NCBI GenBank assembly: GCA_904502165.1
Contig: CAJGDB010000024.1
Coordinates: 1-21,221 of the forward strand
Length of the DNA stretch: 21,221 nt
DNA from: an uncultured Akkermansia sp.
GTDB lineage: Bacteria; Verrucomicrobiota; Verrucomicrobiia; Verrucomicrobiales; Akkermansiaceae
Reading direction: 5' to 3'
How positions within the stretch are numbered: the stretch's first letter is position 1; each line of letters begins with the position of its first letter. The notes under the pieces are model-generated. The model was given only the letters and a program-made list of their open reading frames with translations. It did not search any database and was not told where the DNA came from. A program made the translations under genes and the position numbers. Positions 1-6,782 of this stretch are shown piece by piece.

Positions 1-15
1 CACGGCACGCGTCAC

Positions 16-193
16 GACCTTTTCCTTCCCTCTCTTTATCCTCTCCGGCGCCCCGCCTGGCAGGTTGTTAAAGCCAGTGAGCTGCATTTCTGCCGCCCCC
101 GGCGCCTCGGAAAGTCATACTTGGAAAATTGCCTCGCCCGGCGTGGTGAGCACCCTCGTGCTTCCCCTTTCGGGCTGCCCTGTAGCAGGGCGT
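16..193 (-). ncRNA. candidate structured leader or small RNA
   Basis: This stretch has no convincing gene and lies directly downstream of a strong minus-strand promoter. The transcript would form several hairpins: 176-180 with 186-190 right at its 5' end; 136-140 with 171-175 enclosing 149-153 with 158-162; and a larger one with 47-52 paired to 101-106 around 59-63 paired to 90-94. A purine-rich GGAAGGA precedes a possible GTG start at 15-13 by about 7 bases, so this may be the long 5' leader of a gene beyond the left edge. I compared it by eye with the conserved cores of RNase P, tmRNA, SRP and 6S RNA and the TPP, cobalamin, FMN, SAM and fluoride riboswitches, and found no match. Its identity is unknown. 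Confidence 0.3.
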
Positions 194-199
194 GGGCGG

Positions 200-228
200 A
201 GTTTATCAGAAACCTCATTTCACGTCAA
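200..228 (-). promoter_or_regulatory. sigma70-type promoter, extended -10
   Basis: On the minus strand TTGACG (228-223) is followed after exactly 17 bases by TAAACT (205-200), with TG one base upstream of the -10 (TGATAAACT). The predicted start is A at about 193. It fires leftwards into the GC-rich non-coding stretch at the window edge. Confidence 0.6.
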
Positions 229-300
229 GCGTATTTTTGAGATTTTTTGTGCATGATTTTTCATCCCGCCACCTAAGTGCTGCATTTTCGTGTGAGTTAG

Positions 301-320
301 AGCAGAAAATTATTTCTGCT
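301..320. repeat. perfect 8-bp inverted repeat, possible operator
   Basis: AGCAGAAA and TTTCTGCT flank a 4-base centre (atta). The repeat sits 19 bases upstream of the -35 box of the next plus-strand promoter. No U-tract follows it, so it fits a protein-binding site better than a terminator. This is inference from position and symmetry only. Confidence 0.35.
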
Positions 321-339
321 ACCAGATAAAACGAGAAAC

Positions 340-368
340 TTGACTTCATTCCTCCCTTTCATTATTCT
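340..368 (+). promoter_or_regulatory. sigma70-type promoter of the small orphan gene
   Basis: TTGACT (340-345), 17-base spacer, TATTCT (363-368). The TTG of the -35 box could be misread as a start codon for a longer version of the downstream gene. The promoter makes the ATG at 388 the likelier start. Confidence 0.6.
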
Positions 369-387
369 TACTGAAAAAACTCCACCT

Positions 388-780
388 ATGAATATACAGG
401 AAACCGCAGACAGCATTATCCGCCTTGAATTCAGCATAGGCGGCTACTGGGGAAATTCCTACCATCTGAACCTTACCCCGGATGGCATTGAACTCCAGAC
501 TGACAGCGCAATAGATATTCCTCCACATAAACGAAGGCCGATACACCATACCCCGACCCGCTTCAAACGGCTCATTCGCCGTTTATTCAGGCATTACGGC
601 ATATTCGAATGGGAACAGAAGTACACAGAACCGCATATCATGGATGGCACACATTGGCAGCTTACCCTGCACCGCAGCGAGCCTCTGCCGCCCCTGAGTT
701 TCAGCGGCAGCAACGCCTACCCGCCATCCTTTCGCCGGCTGCTACGCCTACTTACACCTTACCTCCACCCTGGTAATTGA
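388..780 (+). CDS. small hypothetical protein (130 aa)
   Basis: I do not recognise a named family. The ATG at 388 is chosen because the upstream in-frame extension would begin inside the -35 box of the promoter at 340-368. There is no clear Shine-Dalgarno sequence. The product has no signal peptide or membrane segment and should be cytosolic. It is a mix of beta-like stretches (RLEFSIGGYWGNSYHLNL near the N-terminus, WQLTLHRSE around residue 90) and a basic helical middle (RFKRLIRRLFRHYG). A GSNAYPP motif precedes a C-terminal RRLLRLL helix. The pattern W-x-L-x-L followed by a GSNAYP turn recalls small accessory proteins of unknown function, but that is only an impression. It stands alone between a structured region and a convergent minus-strand gene, so its neighbours give no functional clue. 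Confidence 0.65.
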   Translation: MNIQETADSIIRLEFSIGGYWGNSYHLNLTPDGIELQTDSAIDIPPHKRRPIHHTPTRFKRLIRRLFRHYGIFEWEQKYTEPHIMDGTHWQLTLHRSEPLPPLSFSGSNAYPPSFRRLLRLLTPYLHPGN

Positions 781-793
781 GGAGAAAGAATTT

Positions 794-838
794 AAAAAAT
801 TATCGGGACACGTCCTTACAACGAACGTGTCCCGATAA
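794..838 (-). terminator. rho-independent terminator of the GH109 gene
   Basis: A perfect 14-bp stem (800-813 with 825-838) has an 11-base loop. Read on the minus strand it is followed by six T (complement of 794-799). The plus-strand side has no U-tract, so it mainly serves the minus-strand gene ending at 865. Confidence 0.8.
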
Positions 839-864
839 AAATAATATGAGAATCTGACGAGTCT

Positions 865-2571
865 TTACTTCTGAGCGGATTCTACAGCAGAGTAGGTCTC
901 AGCATAGGCCTTTTCGGCAGCAGCCTTGGCAGCAGCAGCGGCCTTTTCAGCGATTGCGACCTCAGCATCAAGCTGAGCAGCAGCAGCCTCGTATGCCTTC
1001 ACGGCAGCAGCATCACCCTCCTTGGCCGCATCATACAGAGCCCAGAGGTTGAGCTTCTCCACGGCCGTCTTCTGAGCAGCGGTGTATGCCTCAGCAGCAG
1101 CCTCGGTAGCAGCTTCCTGCTCAGGAGTAGCCCAGGCATGCTTGTAGCCCTTCACATCGTTCCAATGGCCACGGGTAAAGTCCGGGAAAGCGACGGAGCA
1201 GTTGTTGTTATCCATGGAAAGGGACCCCAGCTCAGCCAGGCAGCACCATTCAGCCATATCGTACACGTCCATATCAAGAGGCAGGCCGTTCTGCAGGCAG
1301 TATACCATACGGACATCCATGAAGAAGTCCATACCGCCGTGACCACCGACCTTCTCAGCCATCTCACCATACTTCTTGATGATGGGGTGGCGATAAGTCT
1401 CGCGCAGCTTCTTCATATTCTCCTCGCTCATGAAGCCGTGGGAGTCCAGGTCCTCCAGATCAGGGGCACCATCCGTACCAGCCATGTGGGAGCTCTCAAG
1501 AGTAAAGCCCTCAACGGGGTACTTATTGGCGAAACCGCGGGTGCCATTAAGCTGGAACAGGCGGTTGTAGGGCTGGGGATTCATGACATTGTGCTGAATC
1601 TCCACAACCTTGCCATTGGCCGTACGCATCAGCGTGGTGGTGTGATCGCCATTGCGGAATTCCGGGCAGGGCTTGCCGGTCTTCTTCTCCACCAGCTCAC
1701 GGCCGTGTACGGACTTGGTATCCATGGCCACAAGAGTCGTGAATCGGTCACCGCGGTGAATATCCATCACCTGAGCCACGGGGCCAAGACCATGGGTGGC
1801 ATACACATCACCACGATTCTCCATATTGTACTTCATGCGCCAACCAAGCTTGTCGGGGTCATTGGCAGGATTGCTCCAGTAGGAATCCCAGAACGGGTCA
1901 AGGTTGTGAATATAGGCACCCTTGGCATAGAGAACCTCACCCAGAATACCCTTCTGAGCCATGTTGAGAGCATCGAGCTCAAACCAGTCATAGCAGCAAT
2001 TCTCCAGGATCATGCAATGCTTGCGGGTCTTCTCAGAAAGATTGATGAGCTCCCAGCACTGCTGAAGGTTCATGGCGCTGGGCACCTCGATAGCGGTGTG
2101 CTTTCCATTCTCCAGAGCGCACTTAGCCACGGGGAAATGGTGATCCCAGTCCGTGGCGACATATACGAGGTCGATATCATCGCGCTTGCAGAGCTCCTCA
2201 TAGCCCTTGGCACCGGAATAAATCGCAGCAGGGGCAAGGCCGGCCTTGCGGAGAGCCTTCTGGCACTTCTCAGCGCGCTCGGCTTCATAATCGCAAAGAG
2301 CAACAATCTCTACACCGGGAATATAGGTAAAACGGGAAACAGCACCCGGGCCACGCATACCAAGGCCCACGAATGCCACGCGAACAGTCTTCATCTTGGG
2401 AGCCGTCAGGCCCACTACGTGCTTCTGCCCCTCCGGACGCACGGGAGACTCTACCACAAGGGTACCCTTGTCCCAACGCGTCTTGGTGTCCGGAGACAGA
2501 GACTGTGCCTGCAGCCCACTCACAGCGAAGAGGGCGAGGAACGCCAGCGTCAATACTCGATTCAGTTTCAT
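865..2571 (-). CDS. secreted GH109-type glycosidase (Gfo/Idh/MocA fold)
   Basis: GH109 enzymes are NAD-dependent glycosidases. Characterised members remove terminal alpha-N-acetylgalactosamine, for example from blood group A antigen, by transient oxidation of the sugar. Residues 1-23 are a Sec signal peptide, so it acts in the periplasm or outside. The Rossmann NAD site is GLGMRG at 69-74. Family hallmarks follow: IEVPSA (161-166), ENCCYDW (190-196), THGLGP (259-264), HGGMD (411-415), DVYDMAEW (435-442) and PDFTRGHW (463-470). The recognisable enzyme ends near residue 480. The last ~88 residues are an Ala/Glu/Lys-rich predicted coiled coil that GH109 proteins normally lack; the usual length is about 440-470 aa, here 568. 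The fold and family are secure, but the substrate is not: other secreted oxidoreductases share this architecture. The gene is monocistronic, with its own promoter and terminator. Confidence 0.85.
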   Translation of the reverse strand: MKLNRVLTLAFLALFAVSGLQAQSLSPDTKTRWDKGTLVVESPVRPEGQKHVVGLTAPKMKTVRVAFVGLGMRGPGAVSRFTYIPGVEIVALCDYEAERAEKCQKALRKAGLAPAAIYSGAKGYEELCKRDDIDLVYVATDWDHHFPVAKCALENGKHTAIEVPSAMNLQQCWELINLSEKTRKHCMILENCCYDWFELDALNMAQKGILGEVLYAKGAYIHNLDPFWDSYWSNPANDPDKLGWRMKYNMENRGDVYATHGLGPVAQVMDIHRGDRFTTLVAMDTKSVHGRELVEKKTGKPCPEFRNGDHTTTLMRTANGKVVEIQHNVMNPQPYNRLFQLNGTRGFANKYPVEGFTLESSHMAGTDGAPDLEDLDSHGFMSEENMKKLRETYRHPIIKKYGEMAEKVGGHGGMDFFMDVRMVYCLQNGLPLDMDVYDMAEWCCLAELGSLSMDNNNCSVAFPDFTRGHWNDVKGYKHAWATPEQEAATEAAAEAYTAAQKTAVEKLNLWALYDAAKEGDAAAVKAYEAAAAQLDAEVAIAEKAAAAAKAAAEKAYAETYSAVESAQK

Positions 2572-2608
2572 ATGTATACTTAAATACGCGATTTTTCTTC
2601 CGTTCCTG

Positions 2609-2632
2609 TCAAAAATCCAGGTTTTTCTTCAT
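2609..2632 (-). other. possible 7-codon leader peptide (MKKNLDF)
   Basis: In the ~80-base leader of the GH109 mRNA there is ATG-AAG-AAA-AAC-CTG-GAT-TTT-TGA, ending 37 bases before the GH109 start. No clear ribosome-binding site precedes it, and such short frames arise by chance. It is listed only because it lies inside a predicted leader. Confidence 0.15.
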
Positions 2633-2657
2633 TTTTTCAAAGGAAGGAATCGGCTAT

Positions 2658-2686
2658 AGTCTACCTATTATTCCGCGCGAGGTCAA
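2658..2686 (-). promoter_or_regulatory. sigma70-type promoter of the GH109 gene
   Basis: On the minus strand TTGACC (2686-2681), 17-base spacer, TAGACT (2663-2658). The predicted start is near 2651, giving an ~80-base leader before the ATG at 2571. No Shine-Dalgarno sequence is seen upstream of that ATG. Confidence 0.5.
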
Positions 2687-2756
2687 GCTCATTTTTCCTT
2701 CCATGCCACCATACCAGCAAGCATGAACAGACAAGAATTCCGGAAATTTCAGCACC

Positions 2757-3266
2757 TCAACGAGCTGCATATTCCCGGGCCAGGCGCACATAATCAAGCG
2801 CATGGTCCATATTGGCCTGCTCCGTTTCCGGCGGCAGTTGTCTGACCACCTTAGCCGGAGACCCCAGCACCAGACTATGCGGTGGAATGATGGTTCCCTT
2901 AGTCACTAAAGCGTGCGCGCCCACAATTGAGCCATGCCCCACTACGGCACCATCCAGAACCACGGCCCCCATACCAATGAGGCAGGCATCCTCCACCATG
3001 CAGGCATGCAGAGTGACGCTATGCCCTACCGTTACGTATTTACCCAGCTTGCAGCCCAGGTCATAATCAACATGAATGCAGCAGTTATCCTGCACATTAC
3101 TGTACTCACCAATTTCAATAGGCGACACATCGCCGCGGATGGTAGTGTTATACCACACATTACTGCCAGGATGCAGCGTGACACGGCCAATGAGATCTGC
3201 GCTGACAGCCACAAAGGAAGGTTCATTCAACTGCGGGGTATGCCCGCCAAAGGATTCAATTGCCAT
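2757..3266 (-). CDS. gamma carbonic anhydrase family protein
   Basis: This is a left-handed beta-helix (hexapeptide repeat) protein of the gamma carbonic anhydrase / YrdA / PaaY group, 169 aa, the normal length. The three zinc-ligand histidines are visible as H65 (CCIHVD), H82 (VGH) and H87 (TLHAC), and the conserved RGD at 44-46 is present. The turns of the helix run from about residue 15 to 140, ending in GSPAKVVR, and a C-terminal alpha helix (145-169) packs along the prism. Family members bind a metal and some interconvert CO2 and bicarbonate; many have no proven activity. It should be cytosolic and trimeric. It lies downstream of ilvN behind a terminator. I see no good promoter of its own, so it may depend on read-through. 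Confidence 0.9.
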   Translation of the reverse strand: MAIESFGGHTPQLNEPSFVAVSADLIGRVTLHPGSNVWYNTTIRGDVSPIEIGEYSNVQDNCCIHVDYDLGCKLGKYVTVGHSVTLHACMVEDACLIGMGAVVLDGAVVGHGSIVGAHALVTKGTIIPPHSLVLGSPAKVVRQLPPETEQANMDHALDYVRLAREYAAR

Positions 3267-3281
3267 ATTCAGTTTTCAGAT

Positions 3282-3321
3282 AAAAGACCACCGGCAAAGA
3301 ATCGAGCCTTGCCGGTGGTCT
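3282..3321 (-). terminator. rho-independent terminator after ilvN
   Basis: A 13-bp perfect stem (3285-3297 with 3309-3321) has an 11-base loop. On the minus strand it is followed by TTTTAT. It separates ilvN from the gamma carbonic anhydrase gene. The U-tract is short, so termination may be partial. Confidence 0.65.
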
Positions 3322-3343
3322 GGGTTAGTAAGATAATGAAAAA

Positions 3344-3835
3344 TCAGGCGCGGGGTTTCACCACGGCAATCTTGCCGGAGCGGGTCACCATATCCACATC
3401 GTAATCACTCAGCAGATCCAGGAAGCGGTTCAGGCGGAATTCACCACCGGAAATCTCGATGGTAAGCATCTCGCGGGTAGCATCGATAACCTGAGCACGG
3501 AACATATCGCACAGCTGCAGAATTTCCGTCTTATGTTCTCCGAAACGCACACGCACCAGCACAATCTCGCGATAGAATGTGGGTTCGTTACGGAAATCAA
3601 GCACCTCCACCACATTCACCAGCTTGCTGAGCTGCTTGATAACCTGGTCGAGCTTCTCATTATCCTCCTTCACGTCGATGGTCATACGGGAGAACTTGGG
3701 GTTCTCGCAAGGAGCAACGTTAAGGGAGTGGATGTTATAGCCGCGACCAGAGAACAGACCTGCCACGCGGGAAAGCACACCAAACTTGTTTTCCACGAGA
3801 ACGGAGATAGTATGAATCGGTTTGTCTGTCGGCAT
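3344..3835 (-). CDS. ilvN: acetolactate synthase small (regulatory) subunit
   Basis: This is the regulatory subunit of acetohydroxyacid synthase, the first common enzyme of valine, leucine and isoleucine synthesis. It binds the catalytic IlvB subunit and confers valine feedback inhibition. From the ATG at 3835 it is 163 aa. The ACT domain spans about 8-80 (ISVLVENKFGVLSRVAGLFS and RGYNIHSLNV are typical) and the C-terminal ACT-like domain about 84-163 (REIVLVRV, TREMLTIEISG). A longer reading from an upstream ATG (3871) is rejected because that ATG lies in the spacer of a promoter (3863-3891). The large subunit is not in this window. The position downstream of leuA and pth groups branched-chain amino acid genes, although ilvN can be transcribed on its own. 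The equivalent name ilvH would serve equally well. Confidence 0.93.
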   Translation of the reverse strand: MPTDKPIHTISVLVENKFGVLSRVAGLFSGRGYNIHSLNVAPCENPKFSRMTIDVKEDNEKLDQVIKQLSKLVNVVEVLDFRNEPTFYREIVLVRVRFGEHKTEILQLCDMFRAQVIDATREMLTIEISGGEFRLNRFLDLLSDYDVDMVTRSGKIAVVKPRA

Positions 3836-3862
3836 AATGTGTAAGGGGTGTAATCGCGTTAG

Positions 3863-3891
3863 AGAATACATGATTCACAGCCCCGCGTCAA
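3863..3891 (-). promoter_or_regulatory. sigma70-type promoter of ilvN
   Basis: On the minus strand TTGACG (3891-3886), 17 bases, TATTCT (3868-3863). The -35 box overlaps the stop codon of the upstream pth gene. The transcript would start near 3856, leaving a ~20-base leader before the ilvN ATG at 3835. Confidence 0.65.
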
Positions 3892-4553
3892 GCAGTAACT
3901 TCAGGCGCAGACGCAGTATTTTCGACAGGGGCAGCCTCCGGGGTATCCGTGGCAGGTTCAGGCTTGCAGCGGGGCTTCTTTTCCTTCTTCACATTGAACT
4001 TGTTGGCGGCAGCCTGGAAGCCTTCCCGAATCATCATCACCGTGGCCTCCTCGGCCTTGGCGAGACACTCTTCCAGCAGCGGGCGTTCATCCGGCGCAAA
4101 CTTTCCCAGTACATGCCCCACCATTTCCTTCTGCCCCGGCGCACCGATACCTACGCGGACGCGCGGAAACTTCTCGCCACCCAAGTGGGCTATGAGCGAC
4201 TTCATGCCATTATGCCCGCCGGCAGAACCGCTGGCACGCAGACGCATGGAGCCCACCGGGAAAGAAATATCATCGTAAATAACCAGTACTTGCTCCGGCT
4301 CAAACTTATAGTAGCGCATGATGGGTCCCACGCACTCACCGCTGCAGTTCATGAAGGTCTGCGGTTTGATAAGCACCACGCCGGGGCCTGCTGCCAGCTC
4401 GCCCTTGCGGGCTTTGTCGAGCTTCCACTCCGCACCGAAACGGCGCGCCAGGCGATCCAGTACCATGAAGCCCACATTATGGCGGGTCTCAGCATAATCG
4501 CGGCCTGGGTTGCCCAGGCCGACGATAATACGAATGGATAAATCTGCACTCAT
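3888..4553 (-). CDS. pth: peptidyl-tRNA hydrolase
   Basis: It releases tRNA from peptidyl-tRNA that has dropped off the ribosome; it is cytosolic and generally essential. The signature GLGNPG is at 12-17, the catalytic His is H25 (TRHNVG), and the other active-site residues are N69 (TFMNCSG), D94/D95 (YDDIS) and N115 (GGHNG). These match the Escherichia coli residues N68, D93 and N114 at an offset of one. The core ends near residue 190. About 30 further residues form a basic then Pro/Ala/Glu-rich tail (KKEKKP onward), making it longer than the usual ~190 aa. It starts 4 bases after the leuA stop with no Shine-Dalgarno sequence, so it is probably co-transcribed with leuA and translated by coupling. 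Its 3' end carries the ilvN promoter. Confidence 0.96.
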   Translation of the reverse strand: MSADLSIRIIVGLGNPGRDYAETRHNVGFMVLDRLARRFGAEWKLDKARKGELAAGPGVVLIKPQTFMNCSGECVGPIMRYYKFEPEQVLVIYDDISFPVGSMRLRASGSAGGHNGMKSLIAHLGGEKFPRVRVGIGAPGQKEMVGHVLGKFAPDERPLLEECLAKAEEATVMMIREGFQAAANKFNVKKEKKPRCKPEPATDTPEAAPVENTASAPEVTA

Positions 4554-4557
4554 AGGC

Positions 4558-6117
4558 TTATGCCTGGGTAGCAGCAGCCAGCGCCTCTAGTGAAATGTTG
4601 CGGTTCACGGCATTCAGGTAAGCACGGGCAGAAGCCTCAATCACGTCGGTTGCAGCACCCTTGCCGGAAACCGGCTTGCAGTCGCAGGCTCCAAACTGCA
4701 CCTTCACCGTTACTTCACCCAGGGCATCCTGACCAATGGAAGTAGAGCGCACGTTGTAATCCACCAGCGAACCCTTGCTCTTCGTAATGCGGTCAATAGC
4801 CTTGAAGCAGGCATTCACCGGGCCGTTACCGATGGCGCAGTCCATGTAGAGCTTGCCATCCTTCTCCAGCTGAACAGTGGCCGTCGGGCGGGCTGCAGAA
4901 CCTGCCACAAACTGGATATCCACCATCTTCCAGGTTCCGTCACAGGTATCAAGAGAATCGTTCACAAGGGAAGCCAGGTCGTCGTCGTACACGAACTTCT
5001 TGCTGTCGCCCACTTTCTTGAAGCGCTCAAAGACATGAGAGATTTCGCTGTCGGAAAGATTGTACCCCAGTTTCTCAAGACGGGCTTTCACCGCAGCGCG
5101 GCCAGAGTGCTTGGTAAGGGGAAGCTCCGTCTCTCCCCAGCCCACTTCGGCGGGGTCGATGACTTCATAAGTCTCACGCTTGGCAAGAATACCGTGCTGG
5201 TGAATGCCGGAGCTGTGGGCAAAGGCGTTTTCACCCACAATCGCCTTGGAGCGCTGTACGGAAAGCCCGCTCATACTGGCCACCACGCGACTGGTCTTCA
5301 CAATCTCACGAGTTTCCAGGTTGTGTGGTTTCTCACCAGCAGTAAAGCCGAAGGCCTCCGGACGGGTGGAAAGAGCCATGGCCACTTCCTCAATGGCGGC
5401 ATTACCAGCACGCTCACCAATACCATTGATGGTGCCTTCCACCTGGCGGGCGCCGGCGGTCACAGCTGCCAGGGAATTAGCCACGGCAAGGCCAATGTCG
5501 TTGTGGCAATGCACGGAAATAACCGCTTTGTCGATATTCTTCACATGCTTGACCACGTAGTCAATCATGGCAATGTATTCCTGCGGGGTGGTGAAGCCCA
5601 CTGTATCCGGCAGGTTTACGGTGGTGGCACCTGCATCGATAACAGCTTCAACCACCTGCGCCAGGTAGTCATGTTCGGTACGGCTGGCATCCTCGGCGGA
5701 GAATTCCACATCATTCACCAGACTCTTTGCCAGCTTCACACCAGCAACGGCCATTTCGATGATTTCCTCTTTGCTCTTCTTGAGCTTGAACTCGCGATGC
5801 AATGGACTAGTGGCCAGGAAGGTATGAATACGCCCACGTTCTCCTGCGGGAGCCACGGCGGCGGCTGCGCGGCGGATGTCATTCTCCACGCAGCGGGCCA
5901 GGCCAGCAATGCGACACTTCTTCACCGTATTAGCAATGGTGAATACGGCCTCAAAATCGCCATCGGAAATACAGGGAAACCCTGCTTCGATGATGTCTAC
6001 GCCTAGTTTCTCGAGCTGACGCGCTACCTCCAGCTTCTGCCGGAGATTCATCGAAGCTCCCGGGCACTGCTCACCATCGCGAAGCGTGGTGTCGAAGAAT
6101 AATACTTTGTCGCTCAT
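4558..6117 (-). CDS. leuA: 2-isopropylmalate synthase
   Basis: It condenses 2-oxoisovalerate with acetyl-CoA to 2-isopropylmalate, the committed step of leucine synthesis. The TIM-barrel catalytic domain fills about 1-280: DTTLRDGEQ at 9-17, the metal-binding HCHND at 203-207 and NGIGERAGN at 231-239. The subdomain with SSGIHQHGI follows, and the C-terminal LeuA allosteric domain (about 385-510, with the leucine-site-like GNGPVNACFKAI) indicates leucine feedback control. At 519 aa it has the normal length for the long bacterial form. It heads a leuA-pth transcript and is followed by ilvN. I saw no leucine-rich leader peptide or attenuator hairpin in the ~60-base leader, so regulation by attenuation is not supported here. 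Confidence 0.95.
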   Translation of the reverse strand: MSDKVLFFDTTLRDGEQCPGASMNLRQKLEVARQLEKLGVDIIEAGFPCISDGDFEAVFTIANTVKKCRIAGLARCVENDIRRAAAAVAPAGERGRIHTFLATSPLHREFKLKKSKEEIIEMAVAGVKLAKSLVNDVEFSAEDASRTEHDYLAQVVEAVIDAGATTVNLPDTVGFTTPQEYIAMIDYVVKHVKNIDKAVISVHCHNDIGLAVANSLAAVTAGARQVEGTINGIGERAGNAAIEEVAMALSTRPEAFGFTAGEKPHNLETREIVKTSRVVASMSGLSVQRSKAIVGENAFAHSSGIHQHGILAKRETYEVIDPAEVGWGETELPLTKHSGRAAVKARLEKLGYNLSDSEISHVFERFKKVGDSKKFVYDDDLASLVNDSLDTCDGTWKMVDIQFVAGSAARPTATVQLEKDGKLYMDCAIGNGPVNACFKAIDRITKSKGSLVDYNVRSTSIGQDALGEVTVKVQFGACDCKPVSGKGAATDVIEASARAYLNAVNRNISLEALAAATQA

Positions 6118-6182
6118 ACTAGACGTATCTATTGTTGTTAAGGAGTCTTCACTATACAGATTCGGCAGGGAAAAGCAAGCCC

Positions 6183-6212
6183 ATTATACGACATAATTTA
6201 GAATTATTCCAA
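6183..6212 (-). promoter_or_regulatory. sigma70-type promoter of leuA
   Basis: On the minus strand TTGGAA (6212-6207), 18 bases, consensus TATAAT (6188-6183), with a start near 6176. A second possible pair lies just downstream (TTGCTT 6178-6173, 16 bases, TATAGT 6156-6151). The region 6118-6281 holds nothing else that I recognise. Confidence 0.6.
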
Positions 6213-6281
6213 TTTCTTGGTCTGGCTGACCATTTTTCGGCCTCAGTACCAGCCCGATGCACCACAGGCAAGAGCATGGAA

Positions 6282-6782
6282 TCAGGGCTGAGCAGGCAGC
6301 ACCTCGATGCAGAACTCTTCCTCTCGAGCCGGAGTTCTGTCTTTCTCCCAAGGCCGCACATAAACAAGGCGCAACCTTACCTTGCCGGGTTTCACGCCCG
6401 TTATCGTGACCGTAGTCGGAGTCGGCAGACCGCAACAGCCTTCTTCACAACCACTGACCATAGAGAGCTCAGCTTGCACCGGGCTTCCGGCCGGCAGAGC
6501 AGATTCCAACTGCCAGATATAACCGGTGGTAGCGTTAGCCTCGAGCACAGTCATACGACTATGCCCGACCTGCAGCCTGAGAGACACCGCAGAGCAGGAA
6601 TCCTCTGCAACACATTCCGCTGTTGCCACGGGTGGTATAGCAGGTTTCTCCACCTTTCCGGCTGCAGAAGAATCATCAAAGTAAGCAAAAGCAAGCAGCA
6701 CCAGACCAGCCACAGCCGACACCAGCATCCACCCTCGCGTATGCACTCTCTTCAGCATCGTTCGCCGGGAATCACTTTTCAT
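6282..6782 (-). CDS. chagasin / I42-type cysteine protease inhibitor, membrane-anchored
   Basis: Chagasin-family (MEROPS I42) proteins are small Ig-fold inhibitors of papain-type cysteine proteases. All three inhibitory loops are visible: NATTGYIW at 83-90 (family NPTTGY-W), the glycine loop around 115-118 (GCCG) and RPWEK at 143-147. Residues 18-34 are hydrophobic (an uncleaved anchor or signal peptide), so the domain faces the periplasm or outside. Four cysteines lie at 57, 63, 112 and 116-117, plus C158, which is unusual for this family and suggests disulfides. The ATG at 6782 overlaps the folA stop region by 11 bases; an in-frame ATG at residue 9 is an alternative start. A longer frame running back into folA is not credible. 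It is the last gene of a thyA-folA-inhibitor cassette. The family call is firm; the target protease is unknown. Confidence 0.8.
   Translation of the reverse strand: MKSDSRRTMLKRVHTRGWMLVSAVAGLVLLAFAYFDDSSAAGKVEKPAIPPVATAECVAEDSCSAVSLRLQVGHSRMTVLEANATTGYIWQLESALPAGSPVQAELSMVSGCEEGCCGLPTPTTVTITGVKPGKVRLRLVYVRPWEKDRTPAREEEFCIEVLPAQP

Noticed and set aside
1..240. RNase P, tmRNA, 6S, SRP RNA or a common riboswitch at the left edge
   Set aside because: None of the conserved cores I know for these families is present on either strand; kept only as an unidentified structured candidate.
340..387. TTG start at 340 for the small orphan gene, and likewise TTG at 12337 for rpsN
   Set aside because: Both TTG codons are the first bases of well-spaced -35 boxes, so they lie upstream of the expected transcription start.
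1138..2583. Long open frame (481 codons) on the plus strand opposite the GH109 gene
   Set aside because: It lies fully antisense to a gene with clear signal peptide, NAD site and family motifs, and the translation has no recognisable domain. It is a side effect of codon bias.
4502..4520. Inverted repeat GGCCTGGG...CCCAGGCC near the start of pth
   Set aside because: It encodes the conserved VGLGNPG motif, so the symmetry is explained by coding sequence.
5035..6006. Open frame of 323 codons antisense to leuA
   Set aside because: leuA motifs are intact on the other strand; the antisense translation is His/Gly-rich without family signature.
6118..6180. Leucine attenuator in the leuA leader
   Set aside because: No leucine-rich short frame and no terminator/antiterminator pair is visible in the ~60-base leader.
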